DNA of 8,999 bases from Gemmatimonadota bacterium (lineage in GTDB: Bacteria > Gemmatimonadota > Gemmatimonadetes > Gemmatimonadales > GWC2-71-9), in the NCBI GenBank assembly GCA_003220905.1, contig QHTS01000053.1:1-8999 (forward strand), written 5' to 3'. Under the pieces are notes generated by a model that was not told the DNA's origin, did no database searches, and saw nothing but the letters and a program-made list of their open reading frames with translations. The position numbers and the translations under genes are program-made. Below, piece by piece: positions 1 through 7,203 of this stretch (its first letter is position 1; each line of letters opens with the position of its first letter).

Positions 1-1466
1 CCATCGACCAGCACTCGAAGGCCGAGGCCACCGGGTACGATCAAGTGATCGTCGGCTACCTCCTGCAGATCGCCGCCGAGCTCAAGACTGCGGGCAGCAC
101 CGAGGCCGCGGCGCTGCGGCGGCGGACGTCGCGTCTCATTCGCACGCTCAAGCCTGAAACGCTGCAGCGACTGGTGGGGATGGGGGGCGACTTCGCGCAG
201 CGGCGCCAGTTCGTCTCCGATGCGGCCGACGGCATGGCGGTGGATGCGGTACTCGACATCCTCAAGGCCGCCGCAGAAACCTCGCACGAGACCATCTCAC
301 ACTCCCTCGTGCGGCTCCTTTCCAAGCTCGCGGTGCACGCGGAGGCGGGCGCCGCCCCCGTGCGAGCGCAGGCGGACGCGGCGTTGCGCGAGCAGGTCCA
401 GCGGCTGCTGGCGGGGTGGACGCTCCCCGATCCGAATCCCGGAGCCTACGGCGCGGCGCTGCACCGCATGGCGCGGGCCGCGCCGGCCGGGGCGCCACGC
501 ACCGATCACCATGCCACCGAGCCCGATCGTCTCGTGGCGATGGCCCTTGAGATCGGCACGATGGGACCGCGTCTCCCCGCGGCGGTCGGCCGGGTGGTCG
601 CCGAGGGCCGGCTCGCGCAGCTGCTCGATGCGCTTGAGGGGGGGGCGGCCGACACCGCCGCCGCGGCGACGGTCCGAGCGCAGATCGCTACGGCGGGTGC
701 CGTGCAGCAGATCGTCGCCCGCGCGCCGATCGACTTCAAGCTGCTCGAGCGGCTCGTGCCGCTCGTGGGTGCGGCGGCGGCCCCACCGTTGCTCGATGCC
801 CTCGCCGTGGCGGAGTCGCGCGGGGCCCGGCGCGGGTTGCTCGCGCAGCTGGCGAAAATGGGCGCCGAGATCGCCCCGTTCGTGATTGCGCGGCTCGAGG
901 ACAGCCGCTGGTACGTGACTCGCAATCTGCTGGCGCTGCTCGAAGAGTTGGGGCCCCCCCCGGCGGGCTTCTCGGCCGCCCCCTACATGCGCCACACCGA
1001 CGCGCGGGTGCGCTGGCAGGCGGTCAAACTGCAATTGAAGCTCCCGGCCGAGCGCGATGAGGCGCTCGTCGCCGGCCTGCGCGATCAGGACCCGCGCACG
1101 CTGCGGCTCGCCCTCGGCCTCGCGGTCGCGCTGCAGACCTGCCCGGACACCGCCGTGCCCTTGTTGGTGAATCGCGCCACCGATCGCACGCTCCCCGGCG
1201 ACCTGCGCGCGCTCGCCGTGCGGGCCCTGGGGTACACCAGGGCGCCGGCCGCCCTCGAGACGCTGCTCCAGATCACGGCGGGTGGCCGCACCCTGTTCGG
1301 CCGGGAGAAGCTGGCTGCCAAGTCTCCCGAGCTCCTCGTCGCGCTGGCGGCGCTCGCGACGGGGTGGCGCCACGATCCGCGGGCGCGCGCCCGCCTCGCC
1401 ATCGCGGCCTCGTCGACCGACGGCGAGATCCTCAACGCCGCGGACCCGCAGGCGAGCCGGCGGTGA
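1..1466 (+). CDS. HEAT-repeat protein, 5' end outside the window
   Basis: The frame is open from the first complete codon (base 3) to a TGA at 1464-1466, giving 487 residues here. The GTG at 45 is probably not the start, because reading continues upstream without a stop to the window edge. The sequence is almost entirely amphipathic helices rich in Ala, Leu and Arg. From about base 800 onward, helix pairs resemble HEAT/PBS-lyase-type repeats, including DSRWYVTRNLLALLEELG (Trp codon at 909-911) followed by blocks such as DARVRWQAVKLQLKLP and DLRALAVRALGY. HEAT repeats form solenoids that bind proteins; no catalytic motif, signal peptide or membrane segment is seen, so it is probably a cytoplasmic scaffold. 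Its stop overlaps the next gene's start, so a joint role with the HD-GYP protein is likely. The repeat class is fairly sure; the partner and function are unknown. Confidence 0.8.
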   Translation, partial: IDQHSKAEATGYDQVIVGYLLQIAAELKTAGSTEAAALRRRTSRLIRTLKPETLQRLVGMGGDFAQRRQFVSDAADGMAVDAVLDILKAAAETSHETISHSLVRLLSKLAVHAEAGAAPVRAQADAALREQVQRLLAGWTLPDPNPGAYGAALHRMARAAPAGAPRTDHHATEPDRLVAMALEIGTMGPRLPAAVGRVVAEGRLAQLLDALEGGAADTAAAATVRAQIATAGAVQQIVARAPIDFKLLERLVPLVGAAAAPPLLDALAVAESRGARRGLLAQLAKMGAEIAPFVIARLEDSRWYVTRNLLALLEELGPPPAGFSAAPYMRHTDARVRWQAVKLQLKLPAERDEALVAGLRDQDPRTLRLALGLAVALQTCPDTAVPLLVNRATDRTLPGDLRALAVRALGYTRAPAALETLLQITAGGRTLFGREKLAAKSPELLVALAALATGWRHDPRARARLAIAASSTDGEILNAADPQASRR

Positions 1467-2659
1467 GCAGCCCCGCGGGCTTCCTCAACGCGTTCGCGCA
1501 CGCGCTCGCGGCGATGACCCTCTATCGGCCGGGCCACCCCGCCCGCGAGCGCGCGATCGACGACGCGTATCGAGAGTTGAGCGACCTGCAAGCCACCGAG
1601 TCGCAGCCGCTGTTCACGTTCCTGGGAGATGAGATCGTGTTCGGGCGGCTGCCGCTGCGCGAGCTCAAGGCGTGGGACTGGGGGCGGCGGCTCGCGCTCG
1701 CGGGGATCCAGCGCTTGGAGTTTTCCGACCCCGTGAGCCGGGAGGAATTCGAGGAGTTCCTCGACGAGGTGCTCGCCCGGCTCACGCTCTCCGCGATCGA
1801 CACGACGGAGGCGCGCCAGATGCGCCGCTCCAGCATCCGGTTCGGTGCGGTGGGCGTGCGTGGCGGGGATGAGCAGCTCGCCGCCACGATCCCGACCGCC
1901 ACGATCAACTATTCCCTGAGCGAGGAAGCGGACGCCGTGCGCTGGGTCCAGGAGGAAGTGCAGGCTGGTGGGATGCTGCCGCTCACGGAGGCGGAGGCGG
2001 TGGTCCGCTCACTGTCGATCGCCATGCACGGCGGGCGGCAGATCGTGATCCCGTTGCTGCAGCTCAAGGAGTTCGACCAGTACACGACGACCCATTCGAT
2101 GAACGTCGCGGTGCTGGCGATGGCCCTCGCCGAATCGCGCGGGCTCTCGGCGCGGGACGTGCGGGCGTTCGGGGTGGCCGGCCTGCTGCACGATATCGGC
2201 AAAGTGAAAATCCCGATCGAGGTCCTCACCAAGCCGGGACGCTTCTCCGACACGGAGCGGGCGTTGATGAACCGGCATCCCGCCGAGGGCGCGCGCATCA
2301 TCCTGCGCGCGGAGGAAGACCTGGATCTCGCCGCGGTGGTCGCCTACGAGCACCACATCATGCTGAACGGGGACGGGTACCCCACGTTGCAGTTCCGGCG
2401 CGACTGCCACGAGGGGAGCAAGCTCGTGCACGTGTGCGACGTGTACGATGCCCTCCGCACCCACCGGCCCTACCGCGAAGCGTGGCCGCAGTCGAAGACC
2501 TTGTCGTACATCGAGGATCGGGCCGGCACGGAGTTCGATCCCGAGCTGGCGGGTACCTTCGTGCGGATGATGCGCCAGTGGGAGCCGCAGGTGGCAGTCA
2601 TGACCGACGAGCGGGCCCCCGTGCCCGGGGCGCCCGTGGACCAATCGTCGACGATCTGA
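1463..2659 (+). CDS. HD-GYP domain protein (putative cyclic-di-GMP phosphodiesterase, variant motif)
   Basis: This 398-residue protein starts at GTG 1463, inside the GTGA that also ends the HEAT gene; no Shine-Dalgarno is seen, so translation is probably coupled. An in-frame start at 1364 would overlap the HEAT gene by about 100 bases and adds only a low-complexity Arg/Pro stretch. Residues 1-110 form a separate N-terminal domain (LYRPGHPARERAI near 20-32) of unknown role. The HD-GYP domain spans about 200-375. The expected metal ligands are present: H211, H243-D244 of HDIGK, H272, H297-H298 and D326, with K247 after the HD pair. The GYP signature, normally HHExxDGxGYP, reads HHIMLNGDGYP (297-307): the Glu is Ile and the Asp is Asn, while G305-Y306-P307 remain. 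Family members hydrolyse c-di-GMP or related cyclic dinucleotides; with this variant the activity and substrate are uncertain. No membrane segment or receiver domain is seen. Confidence 0.88.
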   Translation: MSSPAGFLNAFAHALAAMTLYRPGHPARERAIDDAYRELSDLQATESQPLFTFLGDEIVFGRLPLRELKAWDWGRRLALAGIQRLEFSDPVSREEFEEFLDEVLARLTLSAIDTTEARQMRRSSIRFGAVGVRGGDEQLAATIPTATINYSLSEEADAVRWVQEEVQAGGMLPLTEAEAVVRSLSIAMHGGRQIVIPLLQLKEFDQYTTTHSMNVAVLAMALAESRGLSARDVRAFGVAGLLHDIGKVKIPIEVLTKPGRFSDTERALMNRHPAEGARIILRAEEDLDLAAVVAYEHHIMLNGDGYPTLQFRRDCHEGSKLVHVCDVYDALRTHRPYREAWPQSKTLSYIEDRAGTEFDPELAGTFVRMMRQWEPQVAVMTDERAPVPGAPVDQSSTI

Positions 2660-2686
2660 CGCACCCCTCCCCGTTCCCCCATCCGG

Positions 2687-2704
2687 GGTACGTATCTTTG
2701 TACC
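2687..2704. repeat. Inverted repeat GGTAC/GTACC flanking the promoter box
   Basis: Perfect 5-bp arms, GGTAC at 2687-2691 and GTACC at 2700-2704, enclose an 8-base loop containing TATCTTT. The right arm abuts the ATG at 2705. It could be a small operator or chance; arms this short are weak evidence. Confidence 0.3.
2693..2700 (+). promoter_or_regulatory. Promoter box TATCTTTG just upstream of the small secreted protein gene
   Basis: TATCTTTG exactly fits TAnnTTTG, the -7 element known from Bacteroidota promoters, a phylum grouped with Gemmatimonadota in the FCB group. Only four bases separate it from the ATG at 2705, so transcription would begin at or very near the start codon. No convincing -35 box is seen (the hexamer 17 bp upstream is CCCGTT), and there is no Shine-Dalgarno. 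The motif match is seen directly; its function is inferred. Confidence 0.5.
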
Positions 2705-3109
2705 ATGATGCCGCGACTCTCCCGTCTGCTCGTCCTGCTGCTCGGGGTCGTTCCCGGTCTCTCCGCCCAGACCACACATTCGGGCGCGGGTCCGCGCCCC
2801 CGTCTCGAAGGGAAGTGGCAGGCGAAGACCGAAGACGAGATTCGCCATATCATGGTCCGGACCGACAGCTCCGCCCAGTTCGGCGATCAGGTAGCACGCT
2901 GGCGCGTGGTAGGCGACAGCTTGTGGCTGACCCTGGGGGACGGGGTGTGGCAGGTCTACGGCATGAAGCTCGAGGCGGAGAAGCTCACTCTGTCGGGGGG
3001 CGATCTCGAGAAGCCGGTGACGCTCCGCCGCGTGGGACCGGCCACCGCGCGCGCCGACTCCGTGGCCATCCCGGCGCCGCCCCCCCCCACCGAGCGCGCC
3101 TGGGACTGA
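2705..3109 (+). CDS. Small secreted protein of unknown function
   Basis: This 134-residue protein begins with two consecutive ATG codons (2705 and 2708); either may be used. Residues 1-21 form a classic Sec signal peptide: Arg at 4 and 7, a Leu/Val-rich core, and a probable signal peptidase I site after LSA (LSA-QTT). There is no lipobox Cys, so the product should be released to the periplasm or exterior. The mature part starts with L-E-G-K-W and continues with short alternating strands (WRVVGDSLWLTLGDGVWQVY), suggesting a small beta-barrel or lipocalin-like fold, followed by a Pro-rich tail (APPPPP). I do not recognise a family and assign no function. It has its own promoter box and lies 45 bp after the HD-GYP gene. 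Its stop is 6 bp from the stop of the convergent kinase gene. Confidence 0.75.
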   Translation: MMPRLSRLLVLLLGVVPGLSAQTTHSGAGPRPRLEGKWQAKTEDEIRHIMVRTDSSAQFGDQVARWRVVGDSLWLTLGDGVWQVYGMKLEAEKLTLSGGDLEKPVTLRRVGPATARADSVAIPAPPPPTERAWD

Positions 3110-3115
3110 CGTCGT

Positions 3116-4954
3116 TCAAGGCGCTTGGCGAATGTTCGCGATGCGCCAGCCGTTCGCCGTCCGGATGAACCGGATCGCCTGGCGTAGGCGCGTCTCCCGC
3201 TGGGCGCCGCCGTCCGTCGGCACGTACAGATAGAGAGTCCGCACCATGGCGTACGCGGTGTCGGCGCGCGTGCTCAAGCGCTCGACGCCGTAGCGGGCGG
3301 TGAGCTGCTTGTAGCGCTCGAAGAAGGCCTGCCACGCCGCGACATCCTGCTCCGCCATGCCGGGCATCAGCACCTGCAGGTTCCCGACGCGCTCACTCGA
3401 CACCGCGCGCTCGAGATCCTGCAGCAGCACGGCGATCGCCGCGCGCGCCTCGGGTGGCTGGGGGGAGGGGGGAGCCACCCCGGCGGCCACGCCGACCTGC
3501 TCGGCGTCGAGGGCCGCCAGCCGGGACACCACGTAGTCCATCGCCAGGTAGAGCGAATCGGCGCGCGCGAGCGAGGTGGCGGCGCGCCCCGCTTCGGGGC
3601 GTGTCGCCAGCGCGTGCACCACCGGGGTGGCGCGGGCGATGGCCTGCTCCGCATCGCGCCGCAGCGCCTCGGCCTCGGCCTGTGCCTTGACGTATTGGGG
3701 GATCGCGCTGAGGTAGCCGCTGGCGGCCCGCGCGAGGTCGCCGGTGCGCAGGGCGCGCTCGGCGTTCTGCACCACCGTCTCGGCGAGGATCAGAGACGGC
3801 ACGTTGTTCTTCATCGCTCCGGCACGCCCCGCCCGCTCACGGGCCGCGAGCGCCGAGTCGCGTTGTGCGACCAGCGCCGCGTTGAGATGCGCGGGCACCG
3901 GGTACGTCAGCAGCTGGTCCAGCGTGGCGCCGGTGAGCGCGGCGTCGGGGAACGGCGCGGCGACGGGGGAGGGGGAGCGCGACACGTAGAGGAGCACCAG
4001 CGCCGTCACCATCAACGCCGTCAGCACCGCCGCCCGCCACTTGATCGGCGCGTGCGTGACGAGGCGGAGGACCGCCGACGGGATCGGCGTCCACCGCAAG
4101 CTGAGCCGCTCGGTGGTGTCGGACGCGCCGGAGAGCGCGGCCCGGATGCTGAACAGCGCCGACTGCATCTGACGCGCCGTCTCGAAGCGCTCCTCCGGCA
4201 CCTTGTTGAGGGCCTTCCCGACGACGCGCTCGAGCGCTGCGGGGATCGACGGCGCCATGGTGCGCAGCGGCTTCGGGTCGGTGGTGAGCACTTGGTACAG
4301 CACGCCGTGGACCGTTTCACCTTCGAACGGCTTGTGGTACGCGAGCAGCTCGTACAGCAGGCAGCCGACGGCGAAGATATCGGTGGCCGGGGTGATCGCG
4401 CCGTTCGTGATCTGCTCCGGCGCCATGTAGGTCGGCGTGCCGACGATCGCGCCCGAGCCCGTCACGTCGGCGGACTGGAGGCGCGCGATCCCGAAGTCCA
4501 TGATCTTCACCGAGCCGTCGGAGGCGATCCGGACATTGGAGGGCTTGACGTCGCGGTGGATGACGCCGCGCTCGTGCGCGTACGACAGGCCCTGCAGAAC
4601 TTCGATCACGATGTCGAGCTTACGCTCGAGCGCGAGTGGCTCGCTCACCGCGATCAAGGAGCTCAGGTCTCGTCCATCGACCAGCTCCATGGCGATGAAC
4701 AGCTGCTGGTCCGACTCGCCCAGGTCGTAGATCGTGACGATGTTCGGGTGCTGCAGCGCGCCCGCGGCGCGCGCCTCGCGCATGAAGCGATCTTGCGCAT
4801 CGGTGGAGCGACCGGCGCGGGAGAGGAGCTTGAGGGCCACGTAGCGCCGTATGACGGAGTCGTACGCCTTCCACACGACGCCCATCGCCCCTTCGCCGAT
4901 GAGCTCGTGCAGCTCGAACTTACCGACCCGTCGGTATTGCTCCGTTTGCGACAT
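3116..4954 (-). CDS. Membrane-anchored Ser/Thr protein kinase with NTF2-like C-terminal domain
   Basis: A bacterial Hanks-type kinase of 612 residues from ATG 4954; a GTG at 4969 would add five residues, and neither start has a good Shine-Dalgarno. The kinase domain spans about 12-270 with all key elements: glycine loop GEGAMG (20-25), K42, helix-C E60, catalytic HRDVKPSN (133-140, D135), DFG (153-155) and the APE end of the activation segment (178-180), so it should be active. A single membrane helix lies at about 307-324. Residues 330-500 are Ala/Arg/Glu-rich helices, likely coiled coil, then a Pro-rich linker. Residues 503-612 resemble an NTF2/SnoaL-like fold (FFERYKQLTARYGVERL; ending FIRTANGWRIANIRQ). 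The C-terminal part should be periplasmic and may sense a ligand; there are no PASTA repeats. It lies 72 bp after the GlmU-like gene with no clear promoter between, so it may be co-transcribed. Confidence 0.92.
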   Translation of the reverse strand: MSQTEQYRRVGKFELHELIGEGAMGVVWKAYDSVIRRYVALKLLSRAGRSTDAQDRFMREARAAGALQHPNIVTIYDLGESDQQLFIAMELVDGRDLSSLIAVSEPLALERKLDIVIEVLQGLSYAHERGVIHRDVKPSNVRIASDGSVKIMDFGIARLQSADVTGSGAIVGTPTYMAPEQITNGAITPATDIFAVGCLLYELLAYHKPFEGETVHGVLYQVLTTDPKPLRTMAPSIPAALERVVGKALNKVPEERFETARQMQSALFSIRAALSGASDTTERLSLRWTPIPSAVLRLVTHAPIKWRAAVLTALMVTALVLLYVSRSPSPVAAPFPDAALTGATLDQLLTYPVPAHLNAALVAQRDSALAARERAGRAGAMKNNVPSLILAETVVQNAERALRTGDLARAASGYLSAIPQYVKAQAEAEALRRDAEQAIARATPVVHALATRPEAGRAATSLARADSLYLAMDYVVSRLAALDAEQVGVAAGVAPPSPQPPEARAAIAVLLQDLERAVSSERVGNLQVLMPGMAEQDVAAWQAFFERYKQLTARYGVERLSTRADTAYAMVRTLYLYVPTDGGAQRETRLRQAIRFIRTANGWRIANIRQAP

Positions 4955-5026
4955 AGCGCGTGTGTCCACTGGAACTGAACAATGTGCGCCTTCCTTGGTC
5001 GGGGAGCAACCGGCCGAGCACGAAAC

Positions 5027-6196
5027 TCAGCGCGTGGCCCAGTCGTAAATCCGCTCCAGCATGGCCCGGGTGGCGTCGTCCACCACGACGTCGCGCCGCG
5101 GGAGCACCCGCCCGGCGATCGTGAGGAACCCGTCCCTGGTCATGCGGCCGCCGCCCGCGCCGCCCCAGGCGAACGGGGCGACGTACTTGGGCGGCCGCAC
5201 GTCGTCGAAGACGTTCGCGCCGGTGCCGATCACGGTTCCCGTGCCGAGCAGCGTGCCGATCGCCGTCTTGGCGTGGTCCCCGATCAGGCTCCCGAGAAAC
5301 TGCAAACCGGTCTCGAGTCGTGTCCCCGCGATCTCGAGACGCACCCGACCGTACGTGTTCTTCAAGTTCGACGTGATCGTCCCCGCGCCGAGGTTCGCCC
5401 AGCGCCCGATCACGCAATGGCCGACGAAACCGTCGTGCGCCTTGTTCGCGTATCCCAGGAAGACGCAGTTCGACAGCTCACCGCGCGCGTTCGTGCGCGG
5501 GCCGAGCGCCGACGCGCGCACGGGGCCGCCCAGCACGTGTGCGTTCGCGCCGATCCAGAGGGGTCCCTCGAGCCGGGCCCCGGCCCGGACCTCGGCGCCG
5601 CTCTCGAGCACGACCGGACCGTTCCGTACATCGAAGACGACGCCGGGTTCCACGGCGGCGTCGCGCAGGGCGATCGCGGCGGGATCGCCGAGCACGGTGC
5701 TCCCCGCGGGGAGCGGGTCACTGTCTCCGAGCAACGCGCGAAGGTCGTCCGGGAGCAACCGTTCGAGCGCGGGCACCAGGTCGAATACGCCGTGGAGCAC
5801 GACTCCCGGCACCTCGATCGCTGCGGCATGCGGCTGCGGGCCGGCCCACGTGGCTCCCGGTCCGACTCCCCATCCCACCGTGACGCCACCGCTCGTGAGG
5901 CGGAAGGCGCCGCCCGGGAGCGCGGGAGCGAGCCCGCGCGGCGCGAACGTCGATGAGCCGATCACGGCCGGCCCGGGGACGGGGCGACGGGCGGCCACGA
6001 GGGGGACGCCGGCTTCGGCGAACCCGGCGAGGTGGGGCAGGGCAAAGATCGCGGCCGTCTCCGCGCCGACGAACGTCTCCCACCGCTCGCGGATCAGGTG
6101 CGCGCCGGCCCGCAGCTCGCACAGCGGGCGCGCGCCGGCGAATGGCGCCCACGCGGGGACGGGATCCGGATCGAGCAGGTAGAGGGCGTGGCTCAC
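5027..6196 (-). CDS. GlmU-like sugar nucleotidyltransferase/acyltransferase with left-handed beta-helix
   Basis: A 389-residue protein starting at GTG 6196, which overlaps the stop of the guanylyltransferase gene (GTGA). An AAGGAG lies 14 nt upstream, rather far, so coupling probably drives initiation. The N-terminal part (about 1-160) has LCELRAGAHLIRERWE (25-40), the hallmark of the GlmU-family sugar nucleotidyltransferase domain best known from Bacteroidota; the usual GGxGTR loop is absent. Residues 165-345 are hexapeptide repeats of a left-handed beta-helix, with a GlmU-like acetyltransferase signature (NKAHDGFVGHCVIGRWANLG at 251-270, then AGTITSNLKN). Classical GlmU makes UDP-GlcNAc from glucosamine-1-phosphate in two steps. 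This protein is shorter than the usual ~450 residues, and whether it does both steps is unknown. The neighbouring GDP-mannose enzyme supports a nucleotide-sugar role. Confidence 0.85.
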   Translation of the reverse strand: MSHALYLLDPDPVPAWAPFAGARPLCELRAGAHLIRERWETFVGAETAAIFALPHLAGFAEAGVPLVAARRPVPGPAVIGSSTFAPRGLAPALPGGAFRLTSGGVTVGWGVGPGATWAGPQPHAAAIEVPGVVLHGVFDLVPALERLLPDDLRALLGDSDPLPAGSTVLGDPAAIALRDAAVEPGVVFDVRNGPVVLESGAEVRAGARLEGPLWIGANAHVLGGPVRASALGPRTNARGELSNCVFLGYANKAHDGFVGHCVIGRWANLGAGTITSNLKNTYGRVRLEIAGTRLETGLQFLGSLIGDHAKTAIGTLLGTGTVIGTGANVFDDVRPPKYVAPFAWGGAGGGRMTRDGFLTIAGRVLPRRDVVVDDATRAMLERIYDWATR

Positions 6197-7203
6197 AGCC
6201 GCTGCACGAGCTCCTTCAAGCGCTCGGCGCGCCCGGTGGGCATCACGAGCGTGTGGCCGTTCGCCCGCACGACCACCATGTCTTCCAGACCGATGACGGC
6301 GACGTGCTCGCTCTCGGACCAGATCACCGAGCGGCGCACGTCGTCCGCCACCGTCGCCTTCCCGACCACGACGTTGCCGTGCGCGTCGGGCTTGCGGATG
6401 CGCAACAGGGCGTCCCAGGAACCGAGGTCGTCCCAGCCGAAGGTCCCGGCCACGACCGCGAGCCGTTTGGTGCGCTCCAGCACGGCCACGTCCACCGCCA
6501 CCGGCCGGACGGCGGCGAAGAAGCCCGCGACGTCGCCCGCCGTGAGCGCCGGCCAGCCGGGCTTGAGCTCGCGCGCGTAGGCGCCCGCTTCCCCCAGGAA
6601 GCGCGCCACCCCCCACGCAAACAGCCCCGTGTTCCAGAGCGCGCCCTGGCGGCGCAACAGCGCCGCGCGGGCGGGCGATGGCTTCTCGAGAAAGCGCCGC
6701 ACGGTGCGCGCTCCGCCCAGCGGCTTCGCGGGGATGATGTACCCGTAGCCCGTCTCGTTGCGCGTCGGCTTCACGCCCACCGTCACGAGCACGTCATACT
6801 CGGCCGCCGCGCCGAGCGCCTGCCGCCCGGCCGCGCGGAACGCGCGATCATCGCTCACCGCCCAGTCGGCGTGCAGCGACAGCATCTGGGCCCCGGGGTC
6901 CCGTTGCGAAATCCAGTGCGCGGCCCAGGTGAGCGCCGGTGCGGTGGACGCCGCGCGCGGCTCGGCAAAGATCTGCGCGCGCGGGATCTGCGGCACCACG
7001 CGCGCCACCTGATCGACCAGGAACGGCCCGGTGAGGATCAGGATCCGCTCGGGCGGGACCAGTCCGTCGAGCCGCTCCACCGCCTGGACCAGGAGGGGGC
7101 GGTCGCCGGCGAGCGGGAGTAGTTGCTTGGGCCGCTCGGGTGTCGAGAGCGGCCAGAATCGGGTCCCCGCCCCGCCGGCCAAGACGGCGGCCCAGACACT
7201 CAT
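6193..7203 (-). CDS. manC: Mannose-1-phosphate guanylyltransferase (GDP-mannose synthesis)
   Basis: A 336-residue cytoplasmic enzyme that converts mannose-1-phosphate and GTP to GDP-mannose and pyrophosphate. It carries the nucleotide-binding loop GGAGTRFWPLS (10-20) with PKQ at 25-27, the metal-binding region LHADWAVSD (110-118; D113), ETGYGYI (150-156), FLEKP (171-175), WNTGLFAW (190-197) and the late motif GTFGWDDLGSWDAL (253-266). It ends soon after these, so this is the short single-function form without a C-terminal phosphomannose isomerase domain. The usual PADH is HADW here. ATG 7203 overlaps the response regulator stop (ATGA) and has an AGGA six bases upstream; the gene's own stop overlaps the GlmU-like start. 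GDP-mannose feeds polysaccharide and glycoprotein synthesis. A different NDP-sugar substrate is possible but less likely. Confidence 0.92.
   Translation of the reverse strand: MSVWAAVLAGGAGTRFWPLSTPERPKQLLPLAGDRPLLVQAVERLDGLVPPERILILTGPFLVDQVARVVPQIPRAQIFAEPRAASTAPALTWAAHWISQRDPGAQMLSLHADWAVSDDRAFRAAGRQALGAAAEYDVLVTVGVKPTRNETGYGYIIPAKPLGGARTVRRFLEKPSPARAALLRRQGALWNTGLFAWGVARFLGEAGAYARELKPGWPALTAGDVAGFFAAVRPVAVDVAVLERTKRLAVVAGTFGWDDLGSWDALLRIRKPDAHGNVVVGKATVADDVRRSVIWSESEHVAVIGLEDMVVVRANGHTLVMPTGRAERLKELVQRL

Noticed and set aside
297..1373. Minus-strand open frame opposite the HEAT-repeat gene
   Set aside because: Arg/Gly/Gln-rich with no recognisable pattern; the + strand has clear helical repeats.
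1364..1462. Upstream start for the HD-GYP gene
   Set aside because: It adds 33 low-complexity residues entirely inside the HEAT gene, whereas GTG 1463 gives the usual 4-base overlap.
3614..4978. Long + strand open frame (454 codons) opposite the kinase gene
   Set aside because: It is rich in Arg, His, Gly and Asp with no domain pattern, and mirrors a clear kinase on the other strand; long antisense frames are expected at this GC content.
4955..5026. Separate promoter or terminator between the GlmU-like gene and the kinase gene
   Set aside because: The 72-bp gap shows no TAnnTT box with a matching -35 and no strong hairpin followed by a T run.
4982..7122. Two long + strand open frames opposite the GlmU-like and guanylyltransferase genes
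   Set aside because: Low-complexity Arg/Gly/Pro composition and no motifs; the minus-strand proteins are well-supported families.
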